From JBGVMW01 sp045125095 (lineage in GTDB: Bacteria > Bacillota > Clostridia > Lachnospirales > Lachnospiraceae), in NCBI GenBank assembly GCA_045125095.1, contig JBGVMW010000121.1, positions 1 through 31,804 on the forward strand: 31,804 nucleotides of DNA, read 5' to 3'. The notes under the pieces were generated by a model that saw only the letters and a program-made list of their open reading frames with translations, made no database searches and was not told the origin of the DNA. Shown piece by piece: positions 6,864-15,284 of this stretch (position 1 is its first letter; each line of letters opens with the position of its first letter). The position numbers and the translations under genes are program-made.

Positions 6864-7658
6864 CTACCCATATAGTGCATCCCACAAAACATCTTCAACC
6901 ACACCGCAGGTGCCATCTGCTACCGCCTTTACATAATCATGCGCCGTGTCCATCGCATATCCTATTTTTGCAGTCTCTAACATGCTGATATCATTTTCCT
7001 GATCTCCGAACGCAACTGTTTCCTCCAAAGAAAATCCTACAAGCTCAGACAAATATTTTAATGCCGGTCCCTTACCACTTGCCTTTGACATAAAATCAAG
7101 CCAGCCATTTCCACTATCCACAACGCATAATTCTTCACCATACTTATTCCTGTATCGTTCTTTTGCCTCATCAGGAATTCCATTTTTATAAATGGCTGTA
7201 ATCTTCATCATACCTTCCTTCACATCCTCAAATGTTGGTACAATCTCAATATCCATTCCTGCACTTTCTAAATTGTCTATATATTCTTTTTCATTTGAAA
7301 TGACATATCCTGTATACACTCCACTGGCATATATGTTTGCTTCCTGTTCTGCCTTCAAATCTTCAATTACTCGCATTGCACATTCTCTTTCAATGGATAT
7401 TTTATGTATAATCCTGCCTTTCCAGATAATTAGGGAACCATTTTCTGCTATAAACCCCACATCCTTTTCAACCTTAGCAAACATTTTCCTCAGGCTTGGA
7501 TACTGTCTGCCGCTTGCAGCAATAAACCCGATATTTTTGTTCATCATATCATCCAACACTTCGTAAAATTTTTCCGACGGGATCATCATGCCTTTGCGTA
7601 ATAAAGTTCCGTCACAATCGCTTACCACGATTTTGATATCTGTATTCTTTATCTTCAT
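6864..7658 (-). CDS. HAD-superfamily Cof-type phosphatase
   Basis: This 264-residue cytosolic Mg-dependent phosphatase belongs to the Cof/type IIB group. Motif I is DCDGTLL (nucleophile Asp14, acid Asp16), motif II SGRQ (~residue 60), motif III Lys in GKGPALKYL, and motif IV GDQENDISML. The cap domain lies between motifs II and III, as in sugar-phosphate and nucleotide phosphatases of this group. It is the last gene of the operon, 3 nt after the TIM-barrel gene, so it probably dephosphorylates an imported or derived phosphorylated metabolite; the substrate cannot be read from sequence. Confidence 0.85.
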   Translation of the reverse strand: MKIKNTDIKIVVSDCDGTLLRKGMMIPSEKFYEVLDDMMNKNIGFIAASGRQYPSLRKMFAKVEKDVGFIAENGSLIIWKGRIIHKISIERECAMRVIEDLKAEQEANIYASGVYTGYVISNEKEYIDNLESAGMDIEIVPTFEDVKEGMMKITAIYKNGIPDEAKERYRNKYGEELCVVDSGNGWLDFMSKASGKGPALKYLSELVGFSLEETVAFGDQENDISMLETAKIGYAMDTAHDYVKAVADGTCGVVEDVLWDALYG

Positions 7659-7661
7659 ATA

Positions 7662-8447
7662 TTACAATCCTTTTTTCAGAAGCTCTTGTATATCTTCTTC
7701 TATTTCATCTAAATTCTCACGTTCCGGAAGATAATATTCCAGCACAATTTCGGCGTTCGGAGTATATTTCCTATATAATTCAACGAATCCGTCAAAGTCT
7801 AGTGTTCCATCATGCATTCTGTTATGCTGGTCATCCCTTCCATTATTGTTATGAATATGATATGACACAATTTTATTTTTTAGTGCGGAAATAACACGCT
7901 CCAAATTCCAGCCATTGCACCATGCGTGACCAATATCAATCAGTACATTATTCGGCATATTCAGGCATTCTTCTATAAATTCCTGCTCATTTAATATTGT
8001 ATTATTGCGAGACAAAACACCTACATTTTCAATAAGCACTTCCACCCCGACCTCTTTTGCCATACCATTAATTTTAAACAGATTCTTTCTCGCATTCTCC
8101 AACATTTCACGGCGTTTATGCGGCAGAACCTCCATATTATTATAATGATATACCAAATACTTACCGCCCAATTCCTGCGTAAGATCAATCGCTTTCTTGG
8201 TTACTTCCATAGTAAACGCATATTTTTCATTATTTTCATCCACGGAATGCTCGCTTTCATAATATTGCTCATGTACCGAAATCGGTAGCTTTAATAAGCG
8301 TTCTTTATATTTTTCAAGCATATCATCATATCCCGGTCTTTCCCAAAAAGGGAATATTTCCAAACCAACTCGAGGATACTTTTCTGCAATATTTAATACT
8401 TCCCCAAAATCAACCCTGTTGTTCACAAAAGTACTAAGTAATAACAT
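7662..8447 (-). CDS. Sugar phosphate isomerase/epimerase-like TIM-barrel protein
   Basis: The 261-residue protein has the pattern of the AP-endonuclease-family-2 (xylose-isomerase-like) barrel. Likely metal ligands lie at strand ends: Glu in VLIENVG, Asp and His in VLIDIGHAW, His in SYHIHNNNG and Glu in IVLEYY. Family members isomerise or epimerise sugars, act on inositol intermediates, or hydrolyse related substrates. It sits 4 nt after the ABC ATPase gene and 3 nt before the HAD phosphatase, so it is co-expressed with the importer. In classical ugp operons this position is often taken by the glycerophosphodiesterase UgpQ, but no HRG-type motif of that family is present. Confidence 0.75.
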   Translation of the reverse strand: MLLLSTFVNNRVDFGEVLNIAEKYPRVGLEIFPFWERPGYDDMLEKYKERLLKLPISVHEQYYESEHSVDENNEKYAFTMEVTKKAIDLTQELGGKYLVYHYNNMEVLPHKRREMLENARKNLFKINGMAKEVGVEVLIENVGVLSRNNTILNEQEFIEECLNMPNNVLIDIGHAWCNGWNLERVISALKNKIVSYHIHNNNGRDDQHNRMHDGTLDFDGFVELYRKYTPNAEIVLEYYLPERENLDEIEEDIQELLKKGL

Positions 8448-8451
8448 ACGC

Positions 8452-9540
8452 CTATTTCTCCTTCGGATATCCTAAATTCTTCTTTGTTTCACCATCAAAG
8501 AAATGCGCCTTATCAAAATTTGGCTCAAAATAAACTACCTCTCCCGGTGCCGGTGCTTCTCCACTGCAAAGAGCTAACATATCTGCTCCGTTTATTTGGA
8601 AATATACTCCGCATTTATCGCCATAATCTTCCACATAACGCACAATTGCTTTTATAGAATAATCAGAATTGTGTTCTTTTCTTCTTAATCGGATATCCTC
8701 TGGTCGAATTCCAAAATATAGCTTATCCTGTTTTTTTGTAATTTTACACCATATATCCGGAATCTTCATTTCCATTCCGTCTATGAAAATTTTTCCGTTA
8801 TCGTAAGCCACTTCCACAACATTCATGGCTGGAGAGCCTATGAACTTTGCAGTAAATACATTGGCGGGCTTGTTATAAATATTTTTTGGAGTATCAAATG
8901 CCTGCAACACACCCTTATCCAGTAATGCTATCTTTTGTCCTACCGTCATCGCTTCCGTCTGATCATGTGTAACATAAATCATGGTCTGATGATATTGCTC
9001 ATGAATCTTTACCAACTCTTTTCTCGCATGAGCACGCAGCTGTGCATCCAGATTCGATAATGGTTCATCTAACAGGAAGTAATCCGCACGCTTTACAATC
9101 GCTCTTGCCAGTGCAACACGCTGCCTTTGTCCACCCGAAAGTTCCTTAGGTTTTCTTTCTTCCAATCCAACCAAATCCAACATCTTTACTACTTCGCTTA
9201 TTCTCTCTGCAATCTCACTTGTGGGGAATTTATTAACCTTTAATGCATAGGAGATATTCTCTCTCACGCTCATATGGGGATATAGTGCATAGTTCTGAAA
9301 TACCATGGACACATTTCTGTCTCCACTTTCCACATCATTAACTCTACGTCCTCCCATATACAAATCACCTGATGTAATATCCTCCAAACCTGCCAACATA
9401 CGAAGGGTAGTAGACTTTCCACACCCGGACGGTCCGAGGAGTATCAATCTTTCCCCGGCGTTTATTTTCATATTTAATTTTTTAACCACTTGATTTTTAT
9501 CATATGTCTTACAAACCTGATCAAATACGATTTCTTTCAT
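8452..9540 (-). CDS. ugpC: Carbohydrate-type ABC importer ATPase (UgpC/MsmK-like)
   Basis: This is a 362-residue ATPase of the CUT1/UgpC/MalK class. Walker A is GPSGCGKST (residues 36-44), the signature LSGGQRQRV, Walker B FLLDEPLSNLD, the H-loop VTHDQTEA, and a C-terminal TOBE/OB regulatory domain runs from about 235 to the end (YFGIRPEDIRL). MsmK-like ATPases can serve several transporters, but this one is inside a complete operon. I start it at ATG 9538-9540, preceded by GGAGAGG; an in-frame ATG at 9553-9555 overlaps that site and has no ribosome binding site of its own. Confidence 0.88.
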   Translation of the reverse strand: MKEIVFDQVCKTYDKNQVVKKLNMKINAGERLILLGPSGCGKSTTLRMLAGLEDITSGDLYMGGRRVNDVESGDRNVSMVFQNYALYPHMSVRENISYALKVNKFPTSEIAERISEVVKMLDLVGLEERKPKELSGGQRQRVALARAIVKRADYFLLDEPLSNLDAQLRAHARKELVKIHEQYHQTMIYVTHDQTEAMTVGQKIALLDKGVLQAFDTPKNIYNKPANVFTAKFIGSPAMNVVEVAYDNGKIFIDGMEMKIPDIWCKITKKQDKLYFGIRPEDIRLRRKEHNSDYSIKAIVRYVEDYGDKCGVYFQINGADMLALCSGEAPAPGEVVYFEPNFDKAHFFDGETKKNLGYPKEK

Positions 9541-9564
9541 AAATTTCCTCTCCATTTCAAACGA

Positions 9565-10386
9565 TTACTTGACTCCCGACAGTGCAAACGTATTGATGAT
9601 AAATCTTTGAAAAATTACATACATCAAAAGCGGAACCATCATTGTAATTACAGATACCGCCATGGCAACCGTAAAGTCTGTCCCACCTTCTGCACTTACA
9701 AACATCTGCAATGCCAAAGACAAGGTATAGTTGTCTTTTGTCTTTAATATCAATACAGGCCATACATATTCATTCCAAGAATTAATAAAGAAAATAATTC
9801 CTGTGGAAACAACGGACGGCTTGATGATCGGTACGACAATATCCCATAAAATTCTGACATGACCTATTTTTTCAATTTTTGCCACCTCAACAAGAGATTT
9901 TGGAATTGTTCTCATAGACTGTCGCAGTAAAAATATTCCCAATGCATCTGCAAGCTGTGGCAACGCAACCCCAAAGATATTATCATTCAAACCGATTTGA
10001 GAAATTGTCATATAGTTTGGAATCATGGTTACCGTAAATGGTATAAACATCGTACTGATTAATATAAAGTACAATCCTCTTTTCCCCTTAAAATCAAAGA
10101 ACACAAATGCATATGCAGCTAAAATACTTGTTATACTCTTAAAAATAGTCACTGTAGCCGCAATGATAAACGTATTCCACGTAATTTTTCCAAATGGAAG
10201 AGTTGTAAAAACATATTTATAATTTTCCAGGGTCGGATTCGAGGGAATCATTCTCCATATATGATTGGTTGCTTCTTCTAATGTTTTAAACGAATTTGCA
10301 ATGGCAAACACAATAGGAAAAAGAAGCACCACAGTTATTCCCACAAATAAAATATGTGTAACAATTTGTCTCTTACTAATTTTCAT
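9565..10386 (-). CDS. ugpE: ABC importer permease, MalG/UgpE-like
   Basis: The 273-residue inner-membrane permease has about six transmembrane helices, the first at residues ~13-33. The cytoplasmic EAA loop that contacts the ATPase reads EVAKIEKIGHVRILWDIVVP, a variant of EAAxIDGA..LPL with the central Asp-Gly replaced by Glu-Lys. It overlaps the upstream permease gene by 11 nt and has GGAG before its ATG. It pairs with the 296-residue permease to form the channel. Confidence 0.85.
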   Translation of the reverse strand: MKISKRQIVTHILFVGITVVLLFPIVFAIANSFKTLEEATNHIWRMIPSNPTLENYKYVFTTLPFGKITWNTFIIAATVTIFKSITSILAAYAFVFFDFKGKRGLYFILISTMFIPFTVTMIPNYMTISQIGLNDNIFGVALPQLADALGIFLLRQSMRTIPKSLVEVAKIEKIGHVRILWDIVVPIIKPSVVSTGIIFFINSWNEYVWPVLILKTKDNYTLSLALQMFVSAEGGTDFTVAMAVSVITMMVPLLMYVIFQRFIINTFALSGVK

Positions 10387-11266
10387 AATATACTCCTTTT
10401 TCTACAAATTTAAATTCGAGTACAAGTAAGATAATAAATAACGCCATTGTCATAACCGAAAGTGCACTTGCATCACCTGTCTGATACAATTTAAACGCCT
10501 CATGGTAGCTCTGATATATCAGGTTTGAACTCGCATTATTAGGACCGCCCTGAGTAATCACCGTAATTGGTGTATAAACATATTGAAGCCCTTGTACAAT
10601 CGTCATTATCAAAACATAAACTCCTGTCGCCGAGCTCATCGGTAACACAATCTGCGTAAAAATCTTAAAATCTGACACATTATCAATTTTTGCTGCTTCA
10701 ATCACTTCCTGTGACACACCCATTACTCCGCCTAATACAATGATAAAATTGTATCCAAATACTTTCCATGAAGTAATCAGACTGAGTATCGCGATAACCA
10801 TTCCTTCTGTCTTGGACCATGTAGGAATCTGCATTCCAAAATTCCTCATGATAATGGCAACCGGTCCCGAAATTGGGTTTAATATCCATACATACAAAAT
10901 AGAACCTACTACCAACGAAATAACACTAGGAAGGAAAAAGGCAGTTTTATAAAAGCCTTTTCCCTTCTTAATAATGAATGTCAATAGGAACGAAACTATA
11001 TATGGCGCTACAAAATTCATAATCAGCAGGATAATGATATAAACGATGGTGTTTCCCAATATCTTGTAAGTTACTCCATCCTGTAACAAATCAATATAAT
11101 TCTGAAATCCCACAAACTCCTTAACCGGTTTAATCATATTCCAATCAAAAAAACTTAAATAAATCGTTCGAAGCAGTGGCCAAAACATAAAAATGCAAAA
11201 TGCAAGTAAAGCCGGGAAAATAAATACTCCTGCCAATATATGTTCCTTTGTTCTTCTCTTCTTCAT
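10376..11266 (-). CDS. ugpA: ABC importer permease, MalF/UgpA-like
   Basis: The 296-residue membrane permease has six predicted helices starting at residues ~13-33 and the EAA-loop motif EAAKIDNVSDFKIFTQIVLP near residues 195-214. It begins with a basic KKRRTKEH stretch and is 20 nt downstream of the binding-protein gene. Its order (binding protein, UgpA-like, UgpE-like, ATPase) is the usual CUT1 arrangement. Confidence 0.87.
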   Translation of the reverse strand: MKKRRTKEHILAGVFIFPALLAFCIFMFWPLLRTIYLSFFDWNMIKPVKEFVGFQNYIDLLQDGVTYKILGNTIVYIIILLIMNFVAPYIVSFLLTFIIKKGKGFYKTAFFLPSVISLVVGSILYVWILNPISGPVAIIMRNFGMQIPTWSKTEGMVIAILSLITSWKVFGYNFIIVLGGVMGVSQEVIEAAKIDNVSDFKIFTQIVLPMSSATGVYVLIMTIVQGLQYVYTPITVITQGGPNNASSNLIYQSYHEAFKLYQTGDASALSVMTMALFIILLVLEFKFVEKGVYYEN

Positions 11267-11286
11267 TTTCGTTCTTATCTCCCAGG

Positions 11287-12642
11287 TTAATTTCCTAATA
11301 GTGCATTAATCTTATTCTGTGCATCTGTCAGTCCATCTTCGGCACTGATATTACCATTTAAAATTTCATCTTTTGCATCAACCAAAATCTGATCAGCTTC
11401 CAGACCCGAATCTCCAGGGAATGAAGCCCAGCTCACAACGCCATCCATTTGAGTTGTCGCAGCTTTCATCATCTCATTTTCCTCTAAGAAGCTCTTCAAA
11501 CCTTCCGGACTGTCTGCTACATCCTTACGTGGAGGTACATATCCTGTTCCGATTGTCCATGTTGCCATGCTCTCTATGCTGTATAAATACTTCATGAACT
11601 CCCATGCTGCTTTCTGCTCTTCTTCCTTCTGTGCTGTAATTGCAAGGAAACATCCTCCTGCAGGAACAACACGTTCCTTTCCTTCCCATACCGGTGAATT
11701 TACTGCAGCCGCTTCAAATTGTGCACTAGACTGAATACTTGCTCTTCTGGCAATTGTGGTATACAGCATCGCAACCTCGCCTGCATTAAATGCTTGGCAT
11801 CCTTCATCCCATGTAATATGCGGCAGAAGTCCCTCGGATATCATATCTGCCCACATCTGCATCGCATCAATGCCTCCCTGCGTAGCAAAATCCGCATACA
11901 TATTTCCATCTTCGTCCGTTGTGATAAAATGTGCCCCGTTGCTCTCTAACAACGCCTGTGCACCCCAGTTATCATCTTCAATATAGCATCCATATTTTCC
12001 AGTCTTCTCTTTGATAATCTTTGAATATTCATATACTTGTTCCCAAGTCTGCGGTCCTGTCTCAGGGAGTCCTGCCTCTTTGAACAAATCCACATTGTAA
12101 AACAGTACAGGGCTGCTTAATGAATAAGGAATACCAACCTGTGTGCCCTCTGTATTTACTGCTAAATCTAAAATATTGGGCAAGAAATTGTCTGTTAAAT
12201 ATGTATTGTTCTCCGCATCATATTTATCAATTGCATCCTGTGGTGTAAGATAGCTGAAATTATTTGAAAAGTACTCTAAATACGACCAACCAATCTGTAC
12301 GACAGCAGGTGTATTTCCAACTGCAACCTCAGCCTGCAGATTTTTCATAAGTCCTGCGTACATATCAGGATTGTATTTTGCAATTACCTCTATATGATCA
12401 TTTTCTTCATTAAATTTTTCTACTAATTCATCTACTGCGGCTCCACCCTGAGCCTCCGCATTACAGTGCCAATACTCAATTGTTATCTTCTCTTCACCTT
12501 CTGTTGTGGTACCGGCAGTCATAGCACTCTTAGCTGTAGTACTATTTGCTGTATTTCCTGAACCTTCTGTTGCACCGCAACCTGTCATAATCATTGATGC
12601 CGCTAGTAATACAGCACTTAATCTTTTTAATCTACTTTTCAT
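11287..12642 (-). CDS. ugpB: ABC importer substrate-binding lipoprotein, UgpB-like
   Basis: The 451-residue protein has a lipoprotein signal (basic MKSRLKR start, hydrophobic core, lipobox MTGC with Cys22) and is anchored outside the membrane. The mature part follows the family-1 solute-binding pattern. It has the UgpB-like start EYWHCNAEAQG, FNEENDHIEV, GNTPAVVQIG, and GGCFLAIT late in the sequence. These similarities favour glycerol-3-phosphate, phosphodiester or sugar-like ligands over simple oligosaccharides, but ligand residues were not verified. It is the first gene of the operon, with AAAGGAGAAAT before its ATG. A promoter is proposed at 12718-12745. Confidence 0.85.
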   Translation of the reverse strand: MKSRLKRLSAVLLAASMIMTGCGATEGSGNTANSTTAKSAMTAGTTTEGEEKITIEYWHCNAEAQGGAAVDELVEKFNEENDHIEVIAKYNPDMYAGLMKNLQAEVAVGNTPAVVQIGWSYLEYFSNNFSYLTPQDAIDKYDAENNTYLTDNFLPNILDLAVNTEGTQVGIPYSLSSPVLFYNVDLFKEAGLPETGPQTWEQVYEYSKIIKEKTGKYGCYIEDDNWGAQALLESNGAHFITTDEDGNMYADFATQGGIDAMQMWADMISEGLLPHITWDEGCQAFNAGEVAMLYTTIARRASIQSSAQFEAAAVNSPVWEGKERVVPAGGCFLAITAQKEEEQKAAWEFMKYLYSIESMATWTIGTGYVPPRKDVADSPEGLKSFLEENEMMKAATTQMDGVVSWASFPGDSGLEADQILVDAKDEILNGNISAEDGLTDAQNKINALLGN

Positions 12643-12717
12643 ATTTCTCCTTTACTGTATCTCTATACATTCTTATTTTCCGACTTGCGCTCGTCCTATT
12701 CACAGTAACACACTAAA

Positions 12718-12756
12718 ATTACACAAACTATCGTCTTTTGGTAAAAATTAAGTGAA
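12718..12756 (-). promoter_or_regulatory. Candidate promoter of the Ugp-like operon with 11-bp repeat
   Basis: On the minus strand, -35 TTTACC (12740-12745) and -10 TGTAAT (12718-12723) are 16 nt apart, a moderate match. TTCAC (12752-12756) and TTTAC (12741-12745) are direct repeats with an 11-bp period overlapping the -35, which resembles PhoP/PhoB half-site spacing. Phosphate control is only a suggestion. Confidence 0.35.
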
Positions 12757-12805
12757 AAAAATTTTACATTGATTCCTGTTCATCACACCAGAGGTTTGCT
12801 GGTAT

Positions 12806-12850
12806 ATAAAAAAGGCACCATTGCACACCTTATGCGTGCAACGATACCTT
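12806..12850 (-). terminator. Intrinsic terminator of the MCP gene, with repeat copy F
   Basis: On the minus strand a 15-bp stem (12836-12850 with 12812-12826; three G-U pairs) is followed by TTTTTTATATACCAG. The sequence after the T-tract is another copy of the TATATACYRG core found at 248, 1550, 4517, 14835 and 21388. It lies 15 nt beyond the stop codon. Confidence 0.8.
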
Positions 12851-12864
12851 TTCTCTTTTCACAT

Positions 12865-14388
12865 TTATTCTGCTTTACCTTTATATTTACCAAACTCTTC
12901 TACCAGTTCACTAACTTCGCTTAATAACTGCTTTGCTTTTTCTGCTTCCATCTGGTTCTTAGAACTATGTACTTCCACTTCTTTTGCACTTGCAGATACT
13001 TGTTCACTTGATGAAGAAAGGTGGTGAATGTTATCAATAATACCATTATTGGATTCTACAAGATTTCCAATCTTCACATTGATATCTTCCACACGTTTCG
13101 TTAATACTTCAATATTATCTCGAACATTTCCAAAGTTATCAGCAACGGCTTCCACCATGTCATTCTGTTTATTCATCGCATCAATGGAAGTTGCTACAAT
13201 TTCGGTAGCATCCTGAGCATGCTGACCCAACTCCTGAACAATTCCTGCAATCTTTTCTGTAGACTGTCTGGTTTCTTCCGACAATGTTCGAATCTGATCT
13301 GCAACAACAGCAAATCCTCTTCCGGCTTCGCCGGCTCTTGCACTTTCAATCGAGGCATTTAACGCTAACAAATTAGTCTGGCTGGATATAGAAAAAATAA
13401 CTTCGGTAATCTGCTGTACTTCTTTTGACTTCTTTTGCAGTTCTTCCATTGTATCTGCTACATGTGCGTTTGTCTGTCCAATCTGTTCCGCACTTTGGCG
13501 AATACTCTTAATGGATTCCATACTATCTTTCATCATCTTCTCTGATTCAGTAGCAGCCTCAACCATGACTTTCGCATTCTCTGCTGTTTCACTAATTGCA
13601 CTATTAATCAGCTCTGTCATCTTGCTTTGTTCTTGTACACTGAATACTGTTTCTTCTGTTCTCTCTGATATCTCTTTCATAGAAGAATGAACGACGCTGG
13701 AAGATTCCCGCAGATTCTCAATCAGACTATCTGCATCTTCCACTTCTTCTTTTACAGAATCTGATATACGAAGAATATCCTGTACCATCTTATTCTGTAC
13801 CTTCTGCTCATCTCTTACTGACTGGGTCATATCATAGGTAAAACCTTCTGCAAGCTTTGCAATGATATGTACTACAATTACCAATTCGAAATTGACAACC
13901 ATACTGATAAATGCCACATTACTACCACCAAATAAAGTGCCATCAAAAAACCAAATCAACGTACGTAATATATCAACCACCATTACTACCCAGAACATAA
14001 TCTTTTCGAATTTTCTGTCAAAATATAAAATCGTGGCAACCAAAATTGGATAAATATAAAACGTAACCATTACATTATCACCGGTGAACATGAGATAACT
14101 CCATCCAATGGCAATACTGGCCAACATAATGTATCTTAGCTTTTCACTGGCTTTATTTCTTTTATATGCAACCCAGTTCACCACCACACCTATCAGCAGG
14201 ATTGCGGCTGGAATGAATCCCATTTTTCCATAACTTGTTTGTACGGCTAAGCTCTGAACCAGTAAGCCAAAAACCAATATTACTTCTATAATCGTAACAC
14301 CGATTAATGCCGTCTGATTTACCTTTTTAACACGTGTCTCTGCATCACTGTACTTTCTTACTGTACCATCTAAGTCCCTTTTACTCAT
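12865..14388 (-). CDS. Membrane methyl-accepting chemotaxis protein
   Basis: The 507-residue chemoreceptor has a short cytoplasmic N-terminus, about six hydrophobic segments (residues ~28-185) with little extracellular sequence, then a long helical signalling domain. The hairpin tip reads SSQTNLLALNASIESARAG followed by GRGFAVVADQIRTLS, the CheA/CheW-contact region. With hardly any extracellular loop, the sensed signal is likely membrane-borne or internal rather than a classical periplasmic ligand. I choose ATG 14386-14388, which has GGGGGAA upstream; the earlier ATG at 14404-14406 overlaps that site. Its C-terminal codons are duplicated at 6748-6788. Confidence 0.9.
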   Translation of the reverse strand: MSKRDLDGTVRKYSDAETRVKKVNQTALIGVTIIEVILVFGLLVQSLAVQTSYGKMGFIPAAILLIGVVVNWVAYKRNKASEKLRYIMLASIAIGWSYLMFTGDNVMVTFYIYPILVATILYFDRKFEKIMFWVVMVVDILRTLIWFFDGTLFGGSNVAFISMVVNFELVIVVHIIAKLAEGFTYDMTQSVRDEQKVQNKMVQDILRISDSVKEEVEDADSLIENLRESSSVVHSSMKEISERTEETVFSVQEQSKMTELINSAISETAENAKVMVEAATESEKMMKDSMESIKSIRQSAEQIGQTNAHVADTMEELQKKSKEVQQITEVIFSISSQTNLLALNASIESARAGEAGRGFAVVADQIRTLSEETRQSTEKIAGIVQELGQHAQDATEIVATSIDAMNKQNDMVEAVADNFGNVRDNIEVLTKRVEDINVKIGNLVESNNGIIDNIHHLSSSSEQVSASAKEVEVHSSKNQMEAEKAKQLLSEVSELVEEFGKYKGKAE

Positions 14389-14502
14389 ATACGTTCCCCC
14401 ATTCAAGTTAACTTATTTACACATGCTGTCATAGCAAATTACCCTTATCGATTCTATTTTACTACTTTGTTTATCTATTTTCCAGCATTTTTTATAAATT
14501 TT

Positions 14503-14640
14503 TCGTAACTATTCAGAACAGGACTGTGCTGAACTGCACAGTCCGTATGAAAACGTAGTGGCAGCAGGCCAAAATCCATCACCGTAGGTGATTCTGCATG
14601 GATTTTGGCTCGTAACTATGAGGGTACTGAATAGTTACAA
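14503..14640. mobile_element. MITE-like palindromic repeat
   Basis: The terminal inverted repeats are perfect 12-mers: GTAACTATTCAG (14505-14516) and CTGAATAGTTAC (14627-14638). Inside are two further hairpins, GGACTGTG/CACAGTCC (14521-14542) and GCCAAAATCCAT/ATGGATTTTGGC (near 14567-14609). There is also GTAACTAT/ATAGTTAC at the right end. No ORF is present. A fragment of the right end recurs at 3626-3654. Together with repeat G it fills most of the 500-nt gap between the MCP gene and the tRNA genes; no gene is seen there. Confidence 0.65.
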
Positions 14641-14758
14641 TTTTTCATTTTAGTACAATATTCTCTGAATAAAACAATACGCATAGCATATTCTTATACT
14701 ACATCGTTATGCATATATCATATTATTCATGCAGAATATTTTTCGGAGTATGTATGAA

Positions 14759-14839
14759 CAAGGCGTGCAAGCACGCCCTCGCGAATGGAGCTGGTTATTA
14801 CGCTTGCACGCTTTGCCGCACCAAATTTCCCGGTATATT
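14759..14839 (-). repeat. 70-bp structured repeat, copy G, joined to TATACCRG core
   Basis: The reverse complement of 14759-14828 aligns without gaps to 21439-21508, about 59 of 70 positions identical and almost all differences transitions. Each copy holds a long-range stem (AAAGCGTGCAAGC with GCTTGCRCGCYTT). Adjacent sequence 14829-14840 is the TATATACCRG core, which directly abuts the tRNA terminator. Confidence 0.65.
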
Positions 14840-14871
14840 AAAAAACCCAAATGTTACAAGCAACATTTGGG
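14840..14871 (-). terminator. Intrinsic terminator of the tRNA cluster
   Basis: CCCAAATGTT (14846-14855) pairs with AACATTTGGG (14862-14871), 10 bp with a 6-nt loop. On the minus strand it is followed by TTTTTTAATATACC. It is 32 nt past the last tRNA. Confidence 0.85.
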
Positions 14872-14903
14872 GGCATCCTATAAAATAATTCTTTGCACAA
14901 AAA

Positions 14904-14975
<72 letters not shown>

Positions 14976-15002
14976 ATGTATATATAAATGTTGTTACATA
15001 AC

Positions 15003-15073
15003 AGCGGGTGATGGGAATCGAACCCACGTATCTAGCTTGGAAGGCTAGTGTTCTACCATTGAACTACACCCGC
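15003..15073 (-). tRNA. tRNA-Gly (anticodon TCC)
   Basis: The cloverleaf has acceptor GCGGGTG/CACCCGC, anticodon stem CTAGC/GCTAG with loop CTTCCAA (anticodon TCC), and T-loop GTTCGATTC. No CCA is encoded. It is the middle gene of the tRNA unit; together with the neighbouring tRNA it covers the glycine codons. Confidence 0.95.
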
Positions 15074-15076
15074 ATA

Positions 15077-15149
<73 letters not shown>

Positions 15150-15174
15150 TTATGTGTCACTCACAACAAATGAT

Positions 15175-15203
15175 ATTTTATACTAGGAATATGGATTTGT
15201 CAA
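15175..15203 (-). promoter_or_regulatory. Strong promoter of the tRNA operon
   Basis: On the minus strand a consensus -35 TTGACA (15198-15203) and -10 TAAAAT (15175-15180) are separated by 17 nt, about 25 nt upstream of the tRNA-Phe 5' end. Confidence 0.8.
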
Positions 15204-15217
15204 TAGTTTTTTGTAAA

Positions 15218-15284
15218 TTATATATTTTTTTAAAAATAACAACAATACTATCGGCAGGGATATGTAACCTTCACCCTCCCGATA
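15218..15284 (-). terminator. Terminator overlapping the 3' end of the second MutS-like gene
   Basis: On the minus strand TATCGGGAGGG pairs with CCCTGCCGATA (15249-15284; one G-G mismatch). The sequence that follows is T-rich (GTTGTTATTTTTAA). The left arm contains the last codons of the gene, so the stem would form across the stop codon. Confidence 0.5.

Noticed and set aside
14410..14470. Sigma-D (flagellar) promoter for the membrane MCP, from TAAA and CGATAA motifs on the minus strand
   Set aside because: The gap between TAAA and CGATAA is 19 nt, two longer than the usual arrangement, and the GC before CGATA is missing.
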